From assembly GCA_031549485.1 (NCBI GenBank), contig JAVBPR010000004.1, forward strand, positions 7,124 through 71,123: a stretch of DNA of 64,000 nt, written 5' to 3'. The DNA comes from JAVBPR01 sp031549485. GTDB lineage: Bacteria; Bacillota; Clostridia; Oscillospirales; Feifaniaceae. A program made the translations under genes and the position numbers. Under the pieces are notes generated by a model. It was not told the DNA's origin and searched no databases. It saw only the letters and a program-made list of their open reading frames with translations. Positions 9,270 through 17,070 of the stretch are shown here, piece after piece (the stretch's first letter is position 1; every line of letters starts with the position of its first letter).

Positions 9270-9728
9270 ATGAAATGCAGGTTTTGCGGTGATTTGGAAA
9301 GCAAAGTTATAGATTCGCGTCCGACAGAAGAGGGCATGAGCATACGCCGTAGGCGGGAATGCCTAAACTGCGGAAAAAGATTTACGACCTATGAAATTAT
9401 CGAAACGCTGCCCATTGTCGTTATAAAAAAGGATAAATCGAGGGAAACTTTCGACCGCAATAAACTGATAAACGGTCTTGTAAGAGCGTGTGAAAAACGG
9501 CCTGTGCCGCTTTCGGTTATCGAAAATCTTGTTGATGAGATAGAAGCCTCGATTCATAATTCGCTTGAAAGAGAAATAACAAGCAGCCAGATAGGCGAGA
9601 TGATTATGGACAGACTTAAAAACATCGACGAGGTCGCCTATGTCCGTTTTGCGTCTGTTTATCGCCAATTTAAGGATATAAACACCTTTTTTGACGAGCT
9701 TCACAAACTTTTGGGTGAGAAAAAGTGA
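9270..9728 (+). CDS. nrdR: Transcriptional repressor NrdR
   Basis: A 152-residue repressor of ribonucleotide reductase genes. It starts with a zinc ribbon (CRFCG...CLNCGKRF, with SKVIDSR and RRRRECLNCG motifs). An ATP-cone domain follows at about residues 49-139 (VIKKDKSRETFDRNKL; YVRFASVYRQF). It senses dATP/ATP and binds NrdR boxes at nrd promoters. The length is exactly typical. No nrd genes lie in this window, so it acts in trans. Its stop overlaps the GTG of the PHP gene by 4 bases (GTGA). Confidence 0.97.
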   Translation: MKCRFCGDLESKVIDSRPTEEGMSIRRRRECLNCGKRFTTYEIIETLPIVVIKKDKSRETFDRNKLINGLVRACEKRPVPLSVIENLVDEIEASIHNSLEREITSSQIGEMIMDRLKNIDEVAYVRFASVYRQFKDINTFFDELHKLLGEKK

Positions 9729-10546
9729 TAGACTTGCATACGCATTCAAACTGCTCCGACGGATTAGTATCGCCGGAGCAGTTGCTTGATAAGGCAAAGG
9801 AAGCGGGGCTTTATGCTGTCGCTTTGACCGACCATGACACGGTTATCGGGCTTGACAGGGCGAAAAAGCGGGCAAGCGAAATCGGAATGGTGTTTGTCCC
9901 GGGGGTTGAAGTTTCGGCGGACGAGCCGGTTCATGTTCATCTTTTGGGGCTTAATATTGATTATAAGAATAAAAAACTTGCAAATATGCTTTCCCGCGGG
10001 ATTTTGATGAGAGAAGAGCGCAACGCCGGAATGGTAGCAAAACTCCGCGCGGCAGGATACGACGTCGATGCGGAAAAATTGAGGTCGCGCGGCGGCGAAG
10101 GGGTAACAAGAGCGAATATCGCAAGGGAGCTTGTAAAAGGCGGATACGCGAAAAATATCGATGACGCTTTCGGAAGGTATTTGGCAAAGGGATGTGTCGG
10201 ATATTTAAAGGGCGAAAAGCTGAAGGCAAAGGAGATTATAGAGACTATCCTTTATTGCGGCGGCGTCCCGGTTTTGTGTCATATTAATCAGATAAAACTT
10301 CCGAAGGAAGAGCTTGAAGCGCTTATCAAAAAATATGTTTTGCTTGGACTTTGCGGCGTTGAGACGATTTACCCGGAATACGACGAATACTGGAAAAACT
10401 ATGCAAAAGAAGTATGCGAAAAATACGGCCTGATTGGAAGCGGCGGATCTGATTTTCACGGAGACGAACGCAGAAGCAGGGTGGGCAGCATTGATGTGCC
10501 CGATGAAATTTTAACTGCTATACTAAAAAAATCAGCCTTAAAATAG
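9725..10546 (+). CDS. PHP-domain phosphoesterase (TrpH/RnaAM-like)
   Basis: A 273-residue PHP-superfamily metal-dependent phosphoesterase. Metal ligands appear as DLHTHSNCSDG (residues 3-13), LTDHDTV, a Glu in PGVEVSAD, the His of VLCHINQ, and GGSDFHGDE at the C-terminus. This spacing matches the YciV/TrpH group, which includes 3',5'-nucleoside-bisphosphate phosphatases and a 5'-3' exonuclease active on small RNA. It starts with GTG inside the nrdR stop codon, so it is translationally coupled. A bidirectional hairpin follows 14 bases after its stop. Confidence 0.87.
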   Translation: MIDLHTHSNCSDGLVSPEQLLDKAKEAGLYAVALTDHDTVIGLDRAKKRASEIGMVFVPGVEVSADEPVHVHLLGLNIDYKNKKLANMLSRGILMREERNAGMVAKLRAAGYDVDAEKLRSRGGEGVTRANIARELVKGGYAKNIDDAFGRYLAKGCVGYLKGEKLKAKEIIETILYCGGVPVLCHINQIKLPKEELEALIKKYVLLGLCGVETIYPEYDEYWKNYAKEVCEKYGLIGSGGSDFHGDERRSRVGSIDVPDEILTAILKKSALK

Positions 10547-10560
10547 CAAAAAATATGAAA

Positions 10561-10586
10561 AGCCCCTCCGGAATACCGGAGGGGCT
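10561..10586. terminator. Bidirectional terminator between PHP gene and rodA
   Basis: An AGCCCCTCCGG / CCGGAGGGGCT stem with a 4-base loop. A T run follows on + and an A-rich run precedes it, so it can serve both convergent genes. Confidence 0.85.
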
Positions 10587-10592
10587 CGGTTT

Positions 10593-11726
10593 TTATGTAA
10601 TTGTTAGGGTTCCGCTTCGCTTTCGCCCGTAAACCGATTGAACAAGCCCCATGCAAAGCCAAACGCTCAAAATGGAAGATCCGCCGTAACTAAAGAAGGG
10701 AAGTGTAATTCCGATAACCGGCAGAAAGCCCATGCACATTCCGAGGTTTTCAAACGTCTGTGCAAAAAGCATTGCGAAAACGCCGAAAGCGATAAGCGCG
10801 CCGTTGTTGTCTTTTGCCTTCATCGAAATAAGAAGCACTCTCGCCATAAGGCAAAGCAGTAATATTATGACAAGGGCGCTGCCGAAAAATCCGAATTCCT
10901 CGCCTGCGACGGCAAAAATAAAATCGGTTTGTTTTGCGGGCAATAAATCCTGCTGTATTTGCGTTCCGTGAGTAAATCCTTTGCCGAGAAGCCCGCCGGA
11001 GCCGATTGCGATTTTGCTTTGAACCGCCTGAAATCCGACGCCGAGCGGATCAAGGTCGGGATTAAATCCGAAAAGGATTCTGTCGCGCATATATCCGGCG
11101 AGAAGATTGTTCCAAATAAGCGGAAAGGCGGCGACCGCAAGAGCGGTAAATCCTAAAATCAGTTTTATATTAAGGCCGGAAACGAAAATCATGGCAAGTC
11201 CCATGAATAAAAATATAATGGTCGTTCCCATATCTCCTTGAACGTAAATCAGAAGAAGATAAACGCCGAAATGAGTAAAGATATTGACAAGCCCGCGAAG
11301 CGAGTTTATTTGCTCGCGGTTGTGATTAAGACAAGAGGAAAAAGAGATAATAAAAGCGATTTTCACGAGTTCGGACGGCTGGATATTAATAGGGCCAAGT
11401 GAAATCCAGTTGCGGTTGGTCGATGCGCTGTTCGGTCCGTGACCGAAAATCAAGGTAAAAATAACAGCGAGAACAGAAAGCCCGACAAAGATGAACCAAG
11501 CGTCGCAAAGGGTATTATAATCAAGCCTCGAGAGTAAAATCATGCCGATAAGTCCGATGCCGAGCGCCGCAATTTGCACGGCAAGGCTTCGGTTCGAGGA
11601 AAAGGAAAGGGTGGCGCTGTAAATAAGAATAAGACCGTATATTGTGCAGGCGCCAGCGAGCGAAAGAAGCACATAATCGGTCGTTTTAAAATATTTTAAT
11701 ATGCCGGACAGAAGTTTATTATTCAT
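10593..11726 (-). CDS. rodA: SEDS-family peptidoglycan polymerase RodA/FtsW
   Basis: A 377-residue membrane protein with about ten hydrophobic segments. These enzymes are glycosyltransferases that polymerise lipid II with a cognate class B PBP. Diagnostic elements are NRNWISLGPINIQPSELVK mid-protein, the GDMGTTIIFL segment, and the C-terminal FFSYGGSSILS motif. RodA is preferred over FtsW or SpoVE because of the short N-terminus and overall length, but paralogues are hard to separate by eye. No strong ribosome binding site is visible before the ATG. It is divergent from the collagen-like gene. Confidence 0.85.
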   Translation of the reverse strand: MNNKLLSGILKYFKTTDYVLLSLAGACTIYGLILIYSATLSFSSNRSLAVQIAALGIGLIGMILLSRLDYNTLCDAWFIFVGLSVLAVIFTLIFGHGPNSASTNRNWISLGPINIQPSELVKIAFIISFSSCLNHNREQINSLRGLVNIFTHFGVYLLLIYVQGDMGTTIIFLFMGLAMIFVSGLNIKLILGFTALAVAAFPLIWNNLLAGYMRDRILFGFNPDLDPLGVGFQAVQSKIAIGSGGLLGKGFTHGTQIQQDLLPAKQTDFIFAVAGEEFGFFGSALVIILLLCLMARVLLISMKAKDNNGALIAFGVFAMLFAQTFENLGMCMGFLPVIGITLPFFSYGGSSILSVWLCMGLVQSVYGRKRSGTLTIT

Positions 11727-11790
11727 AGATAAAATATTAAATTAATTAGAGCCGATTGTCAAATAAGATTATCCTTTCATGGAGCTTTTA

Positions 11791-11799
11791 CATAGAATA
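11791..11799 (+). promoter_or_regulatory. Possible mother-cell sigma (E/K-type) -10 element before the collagen-like gene
   Basis: CATAGAATA fits the CATAnnnTA -10 shape used by sporulation sigma factors E and K, about 45 bases ahead of the chosen ATG. No matching -35 element is obvious, so this is only suggestive. Confidence 0.3.
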
Positions 11800-11842
11800 T
11801 ATTGTGCCATTAATGGCAAAAAGGAAAATGAAAGGAAATGAA

Positions 11843-12775
11843 ATGGAAAATCTTTTAATTGATAATAATTCTTTGGAAACTTCGAATACGGACGCAAACG
11901 ACGAAAGAGACTTGGGCTTTTTTGACGAAATACTTGCGCTTGAGGATGAATTTGGTTTTTCGGATAATTTAGGCTGCTCGAGTTGCTGCGGCAGATGCAG
12001 AAGAGGTCCGACAGGAGCGACCGGCTCGACAGGGGCAACAGGCTCGACAGGAGCGACAGGCTCGACGGGGGCAACAGGCTCGACGGGGGCAACAGGCTCG
12101 ACTGGAACAACAGGGGCAACCGGAGTGACCGGTATGACTGGCCCGACTGGCCCAACTGGTCCGACCGGCGCCACTGGCGCAACGGGCGCAACAGGAACAG
12201 GCGAAATCGGTCCGACAGGCCCCACCGGAGCTACTGGAGCAACAGGAACAGGCGAAACCGGTCCGACAGGAGCTACAGGCGCCACAGGAGCGACCGGCGC
12301 AACCGGGGCGCAGGGTGTCCAGGGAGTGCCGGGACAGGACTTGACGGGGCTTGCAACCTTTGTATATCTTTATAACAACCTGCGCTATTGCGTCGGTCAA
12401 AACGCCGCGGTAACCTTTAATTCCACGCCGATTCCCGCAATTCCGCTGCTCGGAATAGAGGTTATTTCGGACAGCACGGTAAGGCTTACCGAAACAGGGT
12501 TTTATAAAGTGGAATTCCAGCTTTGTAAAGGTCAGTGCTCGAACGCGAGATTCGAAATTCGAAGCGGCGGAAACGCTCTTCCCGGAACACTTTATTTTTC
12601 GCCCGGAAATGATAATATTCTGCATGGCTTTGCAATCATCGAAGTTCCTCTCGGCGGAGCGCCGATGGATATCCAGCTTGTGAATGTCTCAAATCACGAG
12701 GTTTGTCTTTGCGCAAATGTTGTGACAAATGCGGCTTTGTCTATAGAAAAAATATCCCCGACATTTCTTCCGTAA
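11843..12775 (+). CDS. BclA-like collagen-repeat surface protein
   Basis: A 310-residue protein with three parts. The leader has about 55 residues, is acidic, lacks a Sec signal peptide, and ends in a Cys cluster (CSSCCGRC). About 36 Gly-X-Thr triplets follow (GATGSTGATG, GPTGPTGPTG), interrupted twice by GTGE. A C-terminal domain of roughly 140 residues resembles the compact beta-jelly-roll (C1q/TNF-like) tip of BclA. In Bacillus and Clostridioides such proteins form glycosylated spore-surface filaments, with the Thr residues as O-glycosylation sites. ATG 11843 is chosen with AGGA 6 bases upstream; ATG 11828 in frame is also possible. Exosporium location is inferred. Confidence 0.8.
   Translation: MENLLIDNNSLETSNTDANDERDLGFFDEILALEDEFGFSDNLGCSSCCGRCRRGPTGATGSTGATGSTGATGSTGATGSTGATGSTGTTGATGVTGMTGPTGPTGPTGATGATGATGTGEIGPTGPTGATGATGTGETGPTGATGATGATGATGAQGVQGVPGQDLTGLATFVYLYNNLRYCVGQNAAVTFNSTPIPAIPLLGIEVISDSTVRLTETGFYKVEFQLCKGQCSNARFEIRSGGNALPGTLYFSPGNDNILHGFAIIEVPLGGAPMDIQLVNVSNHEVCLCANVVTNAALSIEKISPTFLP
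12006..12320 (+). repeat. Collagen-coding short tandem repeats
   Basis: Degenerate 9-bp and 18-bp units (for example ACAGGCTCGACAGGAGCG) encode the Gly-X-Thr triplets. The array is prone to slippage, so copy number probably differs between strains. Confidence 0.85.
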
Positions 12776-12780
12776 AAAAT

Positions 12781-12812
12781 AACGAGCGGGCCAAAAGGCC
12801 CGCTCGTTTTAT
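12781..12812. terminator. Terminator between collagen-like gene and gdhA
   Basis: An AACGAGCGGGCC / GGCCCGCTCGTT stem with an AAAA loop, then TT. Convergent genes lie on both sides. Confidence 0.85.
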
Positions 12813-12834
12813 GCTATTTAAAGTTATCTTGAAA

Positions 12835-14118
12835 TTATACCCAGCCGCGAAGTTTTACAGCGGTCGCGACGCGGTCGATTGCTATTTCGTATGCGGCATC
12901 GCGCATATAAAGATTTTTCTTTTCCGCAAGCTCGTAAACGGCGCGGAAAGCGGAGGTCATCTTAAACTGAAGTTTTTCGAGGACTTCTTCTCTGCTCCAG
13001 AAATAGTTCATATTACACTGAACCTGCTCAAAATAGCTGCATGTAACGCCGCCGGCGTTGCAAAGGAAGTCAGGAACAAGGGTGATGCCGCTCTCAGCGA
13101 TAAGCGGGTCGCAGTCCGGCGTTGTCGGGCCGTTTGCCGCTTCGAAAATAAATTTAACCTGTTTAGAAATCTGGCCGAAATTTGCAGGTGTAATCTGATT
13201 TTCAAGCGCCGCCGGAATAAGAATATCAACATCTTCGGCAAGCCAAGCATCGCCCGGAAGAACTTCATAGCCGAATGCTTTTGCCTTTTCTTTGTCGATT
13301 GTGCCGAAGCTGTCTTTAATCTCGAACAATTTAGAAATATCAAGGCCGTTTTTGCTGCGGAATGTGTAAGCTGTTTTGTCTGTGTTATCCCAGCAGGAAA
13401 TGGTGATGACCTTGCCGCCGAGTTTCGTGTAAAGTTCCGCCGCGTACTGTGCGACATTACCGAAGCCCTGTATGCTCGCGGTTGTTTTTGTTATATCAAC
13501 ATTTTTTGCTTTCAAAAGCTCTTCAACAAGATAAACTGCGCCGTAACCTGTAGCCTCAGTACGGCCGAGCGATCCGCCCATGCCGACAGGTTTTCCGGTA
13601 ATCATTCCCGGATAGCGATTGCCCATAAGGGCTTCGTATTCATCGAGCATCCAAACCATATGCTGACCGTTTGTCATAACATCGGGAGCGGGCACGTCAA
13701 GGTTCGGACCGAGTTCCGCATGAAGCTTTCTGATAAAGCCGCGGCAAAGCCTTTCCTGCTCGCCCTGCGACATCTCGCGCGGATCGCAAATAACGCCGCC
13801 CTTGCCGCCGCCGAGGGGAATATCAACAACGGCGCATTTCCAGGTCATCCACATTGAAAGCGCGCGAACGGTGTCCGCGGTTTCGTGCGGATGAAAACGG
13901 AGCCCGCCTTTTGCAGGGCCGCGAGCATCGTTGTGTTTAATTCTAAACGCTTTAAAAACTTTTGTGCTTCCGTCATCCATTTTTACCGGAACGGTGAAAT
14001 GGAGTTCTTTTCCGGGTTGACGGAGAAGATCTCTTGTGCCTGCGTCAAGTCCGAGCGATTCTGCCACTTTGTCGAACTGTGCCTGGGCATTTTCAAAGGG
14101 ATTGTAGTTTGCTGCCAT
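12835..14118 (-). CDS. gdhA: Glutamate dehydrogenase (Glu/Leu/Phe/Val family)
   Basis: A 427-residue enzyme catalysing reversible oxidative deamination of glutamate to 2-oxoglutarate with NAD(P). The N-terminal domain has KGGLRFHP and the catalytic-Lys motif PLGGGKGGV. The substrate/nucleotide part has DVMTNGQHMVWM, TGYGAVYLVEE and the Rossmann motif IQGFGNVAQYAA. FEAANGPTTP and DFLCNAGGVTCSYFE are typical of the hexameric bacterial/archaeal type (subfamily II, about 420 residues). GAGGAGGC precedes the ATG. It is monocistronic, with a hairpin downstream and AT-rich promoter DNA upstream. Confidence 0.94.
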   Translation of the reverse strand: MAANYNPFENAQAQFDKVAESLGLDAGTRDLLRQPGKELHFTVPVKMDDGSTKVFKAFRIKHNDARGPAKGGLRFHPHETADTVRALSMWMTWKCAVVDIPLGGGKGGVICDPREMSQGEQERLCRGFIRKLHAELGPNLDVPAPDVMTNGQHMVWMLDEYEALMGNRYPGMITGKPVGMGGSLGRTEATGYGAVYLVEELLKAKNVDITKTTASIQGFGNVAQYAAELYTKLGGKVITISCWDNTDKTAYTFRSKNGLDISKLFEIKDSFGTIDKEKAKAFGYEVLPGDAWLAEDVDILIPAALENQITPANFGQISKQVKFIFEAANGPTTPDCDPLIAESGITLVPDFLCNAGGVTCSYFEQVQCNMNYFWSREEVLEKLQFKMTSAFRAVYELAEKKNLYMRDAAYEIAIDRVATAVKLRGWV

Positions 14119-14196
14119 TGTTTGCCTCCTCGTAATTTTGCAAATTATAAAAAATTTATTTTCATATTATATCATAAAACGCAAAAGCGCGCTACA

Positions 14197-14237
14197 AAAA
14201 ATATGTAAAAATTTTTTTGAAAATTTTTACATATTTT
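14197..14237. terminator. AT-rich hairpin between DUF1801 gene and gdhA
   Basis: A perfect 17-bp inverted repeat (arm AAAATATGTAAAAATTT) with a 7-base loop. On the minus strand a T run follows it, so it probably terminates the DUF1801 transcript before the gdhA promoter. Confidence 0.7.
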
Positions 14238-14273
14238 GTTCAAATAATATAAACGGGAAAAAGAAGAAAAAGC

Positions 14274-14618
14274 TTATTTTGACGTGTTTTCTTTAACTCT
14301 AAACGCCACTATATCACGAATCAGCTTTTTCGGAAGTGGGGAAGAAAAGGGGAACTGAATAGCCCCTTTTGAAAAATTGTACCCCTCGAGTTTTTGCGAG
14401 AAATGGTCAACGCCGCTTGCACCGGGATAAAAACCGATGTGGGTTTTATGCGCCGCGAAATGGACAAGATTGCCGTTTTGATAAAAGGTCGGCATCTGCC
14501 AGCTTATCTTTTCGGTTGCGTCCGGAGCGGCGGCTTTAATGATTTCTCTGATTTCGCATAGTTTTGCCTGTATTTCAGGCGAAAATCCCGAAATATAATC
14601 GTCAATAACGTTTGGCAT
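14274..14618 (-). CDS. DUF1801 (YdhG-like) protein
   Basis: A 114-residue cytosolic protein with the DUF1801 pattern: VIDDYISGF at the N-terminus, ISWQMPTFYQNGNLVHFAAHK, HIGFYPGASG, and a C-terminal LIRDIVAFRVKEN. In Bacillus a member (YdhG/Fra) has been described as a frataxin-like iron-binding protein, but most members are uncharacterised. The ATG at 14618 is supported by GGAGGT 4 bases upstream; an upstream in-frame start would put this RBS inside the gene. Confidence 0.75.
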   Translation of the reverse strand: MPNVIDDYISGFSPEIQAKLCEIREIIKAAAPDATEKISWQMPTFYQNGNLVHFAAHKTHIGFYPGASGVDHFSQKLEGYNFSKGAIQFPFSSPLPKKLIRDIVAFRVKENTSK

Positions 14619-14646
14619 ATGTACCTCCAAAAAATCATATGTAAAT

Positions 14647-14679
14647 CGTATAAAGCGGGGAAAAGCCCCGCTTTATACG
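14647..14679. terminator. Hairpin between the small basic protein gene and the DUF1801 gene
   Basis: A 14-bp perfect stem (arm CGTATAAAGCGGGG) with a 5-base loop. It lies just downstream of the 50-residue gene on the minus strand and just upstream of the DUF1801 RBS. The T tract on the minus side is poor, so it may act as a transcript-end or attenuating hairpin. Confidence 0.55.
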
Positions 14680-14684
14680 GCTTT

Positions 14685-14837
14685 TTACAAAGGCTTTGCT
14701 TTTTGCTTGCCGGTTTTAACCTTTCCCTGATGCTCGGGCACGGGAGGCTCGTCGTTTTTTGGAAATTTTGCTTTTCTGTTGCTCTCGGTTCCGTGCGGCT
14801 CTTCGGGATCGGGACGTCTCATTCCTGCTTTCGCCAT
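14685..14837 (-). CDS. Small charged hypothetical protein (50 aa)
   Basis: A short gene with a good start region: GAGGTGATAATT directly precedes the ATG. The 50-residue product is very polar, rich in Lys, Pro, Glu and Asp, with no membrane segment. It contains MAKAGMRRPDPEEPHGTESN and KNDEPPVPEHQGKVK and ends in a basic KQKAKPL tail. It looks intrinsically disordered. Hairpins lie on both sides, supporting an independent small transcript. I do not recognise the family; a small acid-soluble-like or nucleic-acid-associated role is only a guess. Confidence 0.6.
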   Translation of the reverse strand: MAKAGMRRPDPEEPHGTESNRKAKFPKNDEPPVPEHQGKVKTGKQKAKPL

Positions 14838-14890
14838 AATTATCACCTCGAAAATATCATTGCCAAAAGGGCGAAAGCTATTCGGGAAAA

Positions 14891-14915
14891 ATAACGCCGC
14901 GCATCCGCGGCGTTA
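14891..14915. terminator. Terminator after the aquaporin gene
   Basis: An ATAACGCCGCG / CGCGGCGTTAT stem with a 3-base loop, 25 bases past the aquaporin stop on the minus strand. Confidence 0.75.
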
Positions 14916-14939
14916 TTAATAAGTATAAATTTTGATGAG

Positions 14940-15620
14940 TTATTTTGCTTTTTTTGCGCTGATTAGTTTAAATGCGACAAAAGCGAGAACGGCGCCGACA
15001 AGCGGACCTACGATGAAAATCCAAAGATTTGAAAATGCCGCGCCGCCGGCGAAAATAGCCGGGCCGATGCTGCGGGCAGGATTGACCGATGTTCCGGTAA
15101 GCGGAATGCCGATGATGTGAACAAACGCAAGGGTAAGGCCGATAACGATGCCCGCAACGCTTCCTTTGCTCTCATCCGAGGTAACGCCTAAAATGGTGAA
15201 AACAAAGATAGCGGTCAAGATAACTTCGACTACAAGAGCGCCGACAGCGCCCATATTGGCGGCGACAATGCCGTTTGAGCCAAGTCCGCCGGTAAGGTCA
15301 ATGCCGGTTGCGCCGACAAGATATTTTAAAACTCCCGCACCGGCAATCGCGCCGATAATCTGAGAGGCGACATACCCGCAAAAATCAAGAATATCAATCT
15401 TCTTGTTCAGCAGCATCGCAAGCGATACGGCGGGGTTGATGTGGCATCCCGAAACGCCGCCGATAACATAGGCTGTGGCGACAATCGAAAGACCGAAAGC
15501 GAGGGCGACGGCAAGATGACCGCCTGCCGGGTCGCATCCGAGGAAAACGGCGCTTCCGCAACCGACAAAAACGAGAATTGCTGTTCCGATAATTTCCGCA
15601 AGATATTTTTTAATACGCAT
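14940..15620 (-). CDS. aqpZ: Aquaporin / major intrinsic protein
   Basis: A 226-residue membrane channel with six membrane segments and the two MIP half-helix motifs, SGCHINPAVSLA (about residue 67) and GTSVNPARSIGPA (about 177). The His in the first loop and the TSVNPARS context (aromatic/Arg selectivity region) favour the water-selective AqpZ type over GlpF. No glycerol genes are adjacent. A GGGGGAA-rich segment precedes the ATG. It is flanked by terminators, so probably monocistronic. Confidence 0.88.
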   Translation of the reverse strand: MRIKKYLAEIIGTAILVFVGCGSAVFLGCDPAGGHLAVALAFGLSIVATAYVIGGVSGCHINPAVSLAMLLNKKIDILDFCGYVASQIIGAIAGAGVLKYLVGATGIDLTGGLGSNGIVAANMGAVGALVVEVILTAIFVFTILGVTSDESKGSVAGIVIGLTLAFVHIIGIPLTGTSVNPARSIGPAIFAGGAAFSNLWIFIVGPLVGAVLAFVAFKLISAKKAK

Positions 15621-15689
15621 ATTATTCCCCCTGTTTTTTATAAAGATATTTTACATTATGTTTCAAATTAAATCAATCGGGATAAATAA

Positions 15690-15715
15690 AAAAGCCGCCT
15701 TTTTTTAGGCGGCTT
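15690..15715 (-). terminator. Terminator after yjbQ
   Basis: An AAAGCCGCC / GGCGGCTTT stem with a T run on the minus strand, about 20 bases after the YjbQ-family stop. Confidence 0.85.
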
Positions 15716-15735
15716 TAATTGCAAAAAACGTAAAA

Positions 15736-16233
15736 TTATTCGCCGAGGATTTGAACCATAACGGTTCTCTCGCGAGGACGGGTAATATCCCAGTCGATAA
15801 AATAAATATGTCCGAACGAGCCGAGGTCGAGTTTACCCTCGATAAGCGGAATCGATTCGCTTCTGCCCATAATCATCGAGCGCAGATGAGCGCATGTATT
15901 GAGGGTGCCGGGTTTATCTTCGCCGTGTTCCGCGGCAAAAACGGTAAGCTCGGGGCCCGGATGCATATACTGACCTTCTTTGCGCGTTATCGGAATGATT
16001 TTTTCGAAAACATCGCAAAGATCTTGCTGAAGATATTCAAGGCCGGTGTAAGACATATCAAAAGAGCATTCCTGAGTCGCGACAGAGCAGGTTGTGTGAT
16101 GAGAATAAACTACAACAAGCCCTTCTTTTATGCCGTTTTTTTCAACGATTGCCTGAACCTGCTTGTCAACTTCGTGAAAGGTCGGACGATGACCGTCAGA
16201 CTGAACTTTAAAAGATTCTCTGATACATTTCAT
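15736..16233 (-). CDS. yjbQ: UPF0047 / YjbQ-family protein
   Basis: A 165-residue member of the UPF0047 (YjbQ) family. SHHTTCSVATQE, TRKEGQYMHPGPELTVFAAEHGEDKPGT, CAHLRSMIMG and IPLIEGKLDLGSFGHIYFIDWD carry the family's conserved His/Glu residues. Some members have weak thiamine-phosphate synthase activity; the physiological role is unclear. This protein is somewhat longer than the usual 130-140 residues, with extra sequence around the mid-protein loop. AGGAG precedes the ATG. The gene upstream on the same strand encodes a triosephosphate-isomerase-like protein 46 bases away, so they likely share a transcript. Confidence 0.88.
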   Translation of the reverse strand: MKCIRESFKVQSDGHRPTFHEVDKQVQAIVEKNGIKEGLVVVYSHHTTCSVATQECSFDMSYTGLEYLQQDLCDVFEKIIPITRKEGQYMHPGPELTVFAAEHGEDKPGTLNTCAHLRSMIMGRSESIPLIEGKLDLGSFGHIYFIDWDITRPRERTVMVQILGE

Positions 16234-16279
16234 GGTAAATCTCCTGTAAATTTATTTATCTTTATGTTAAAACTTTTAA

Positions 16280-16984
16280 TTAGTTGCCTTGTTTTTTAAG
16301 ATCGTCAGCAGCTCTTCTGACGGCGGCGATCATCTCGTCGACCATCGCGTGGGGATCGGCTGAGTTAAGTATTCCGGAAGCAGAGCCGGCGGCGGCGGAG
16401 CCCGCCATAATAAAATCATAAACCTGATCTCCGGTTGTGATTCCGGCGGCCTGCTCGACAAGTATGTTCGGGTTTATAGCCGAGATTGCGTCTATCGATG
16501 CTTTAACATAGCTCATATCACTTGCGGTGCCCGAGCCGATAATATCGGTAGGCTCCGGATTGATTATATCGGGACCGAGCTGGGCGATAGCTTTTGCTTC
16601 GGCGATGGAATCGGCGCAAGCAAAAGAAAGCATATCAAGTTCCGCAGCGCGGTCGATTGTCTTTTTTATTGAGGGAAGTGACATCGGTTTTTCACAGTGA
16701 TTTACGACAACGCCCTGCGCACCGGCGGCTTTAAGCGATTCCGGAAGAATATCCGCCATTCCGCGGCCGGGACGGAGTGTGTCCATATAAGGCGCGAGAA
16801 CGATAAGGTTTTCGGTGTTTTCAACAACGCGGCGAATATCGGTGCAGGGGCAGATGAAAAGCACGTCGATATCGTATTTTTTCGCGGCAATATCCGCAAC
16901 TTTTGCAAGGGCGAGAACATCGTCGCCGTAAATATAATTTTTTGTGCCAATCTCAAAGAACGGCGTTCTGATTTTTGGTTTCAT
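16280..16984 (-). CDS. Non-canonical (archaeal-like) triosephosphate isomerase family protein
   Basis: A 234-residue TIM-barrel protein. Residues in the right order for a TIM active site are Lys in FFEIGTKNYIYG near the N-terminus, His in VVNHCEKP (about residue 103), and Glu in INPEPTDIIGSGTAS (about 150). The phosphate-gripper Gly-rich segments QAAGITTGDQVYDFIMAG and AAGSASGIL follow. It is shorter and quite divergent from the usual 250-residue bacterial TpiA, closer to archaeal TIMs. It is not in a glycolytic cluster but next to yjbQ. It may isomerise another phosphosugar; a canonical tpiA is expected elsewhere in the genome. Confidence 0.78.
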   Translation of the reverse strand: MKPKIRTPFFEIGTKNYIYGDDVLALAKVADIAAKKYDIDVLFICPCTDIRRVVENTENLIVLAPYMDTLRPGRGMADILPESLKAAGAQGVVVNHCEKPMSLPSIKKTIDRAAELDMLSFACADSIAEAKAIAQLGPDIINPEPTDIIGSGTASDMSYVKASIDAISAINPNILVEQAAGITTGDQVYDFIMAGSAAAGSASGILNSADPHAMVDEMIAAVRRAADDLKKQGN

Positions 16985-17070
16985 CTTTGTAATTCTGCCT
17001 TTCGTTTTAGTTTAATCTTACCAATTAGTATATTTTTTTTTGCCCGAAAAGTCAATAAAACGGGATGCTA

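Noticed and set aside
11788..12285. Long Pro/Val-rich open frame antisense to the collagen repeats
   Set aside because: It is the reverse reading of Gly-X-Thr repeats; no RBS and no independent support.
12006..12320. Short repeats that could be taken for a CRISPR array
   Set aside because: Units are in-frame collagen triplets without unique spacers; no cas genes in the window.
12703..13857. 384-codon open frame antisense to gdhA
   Set aside because: It follows codon bias of the real gene on the other strand; no RBS or recognisable domain.
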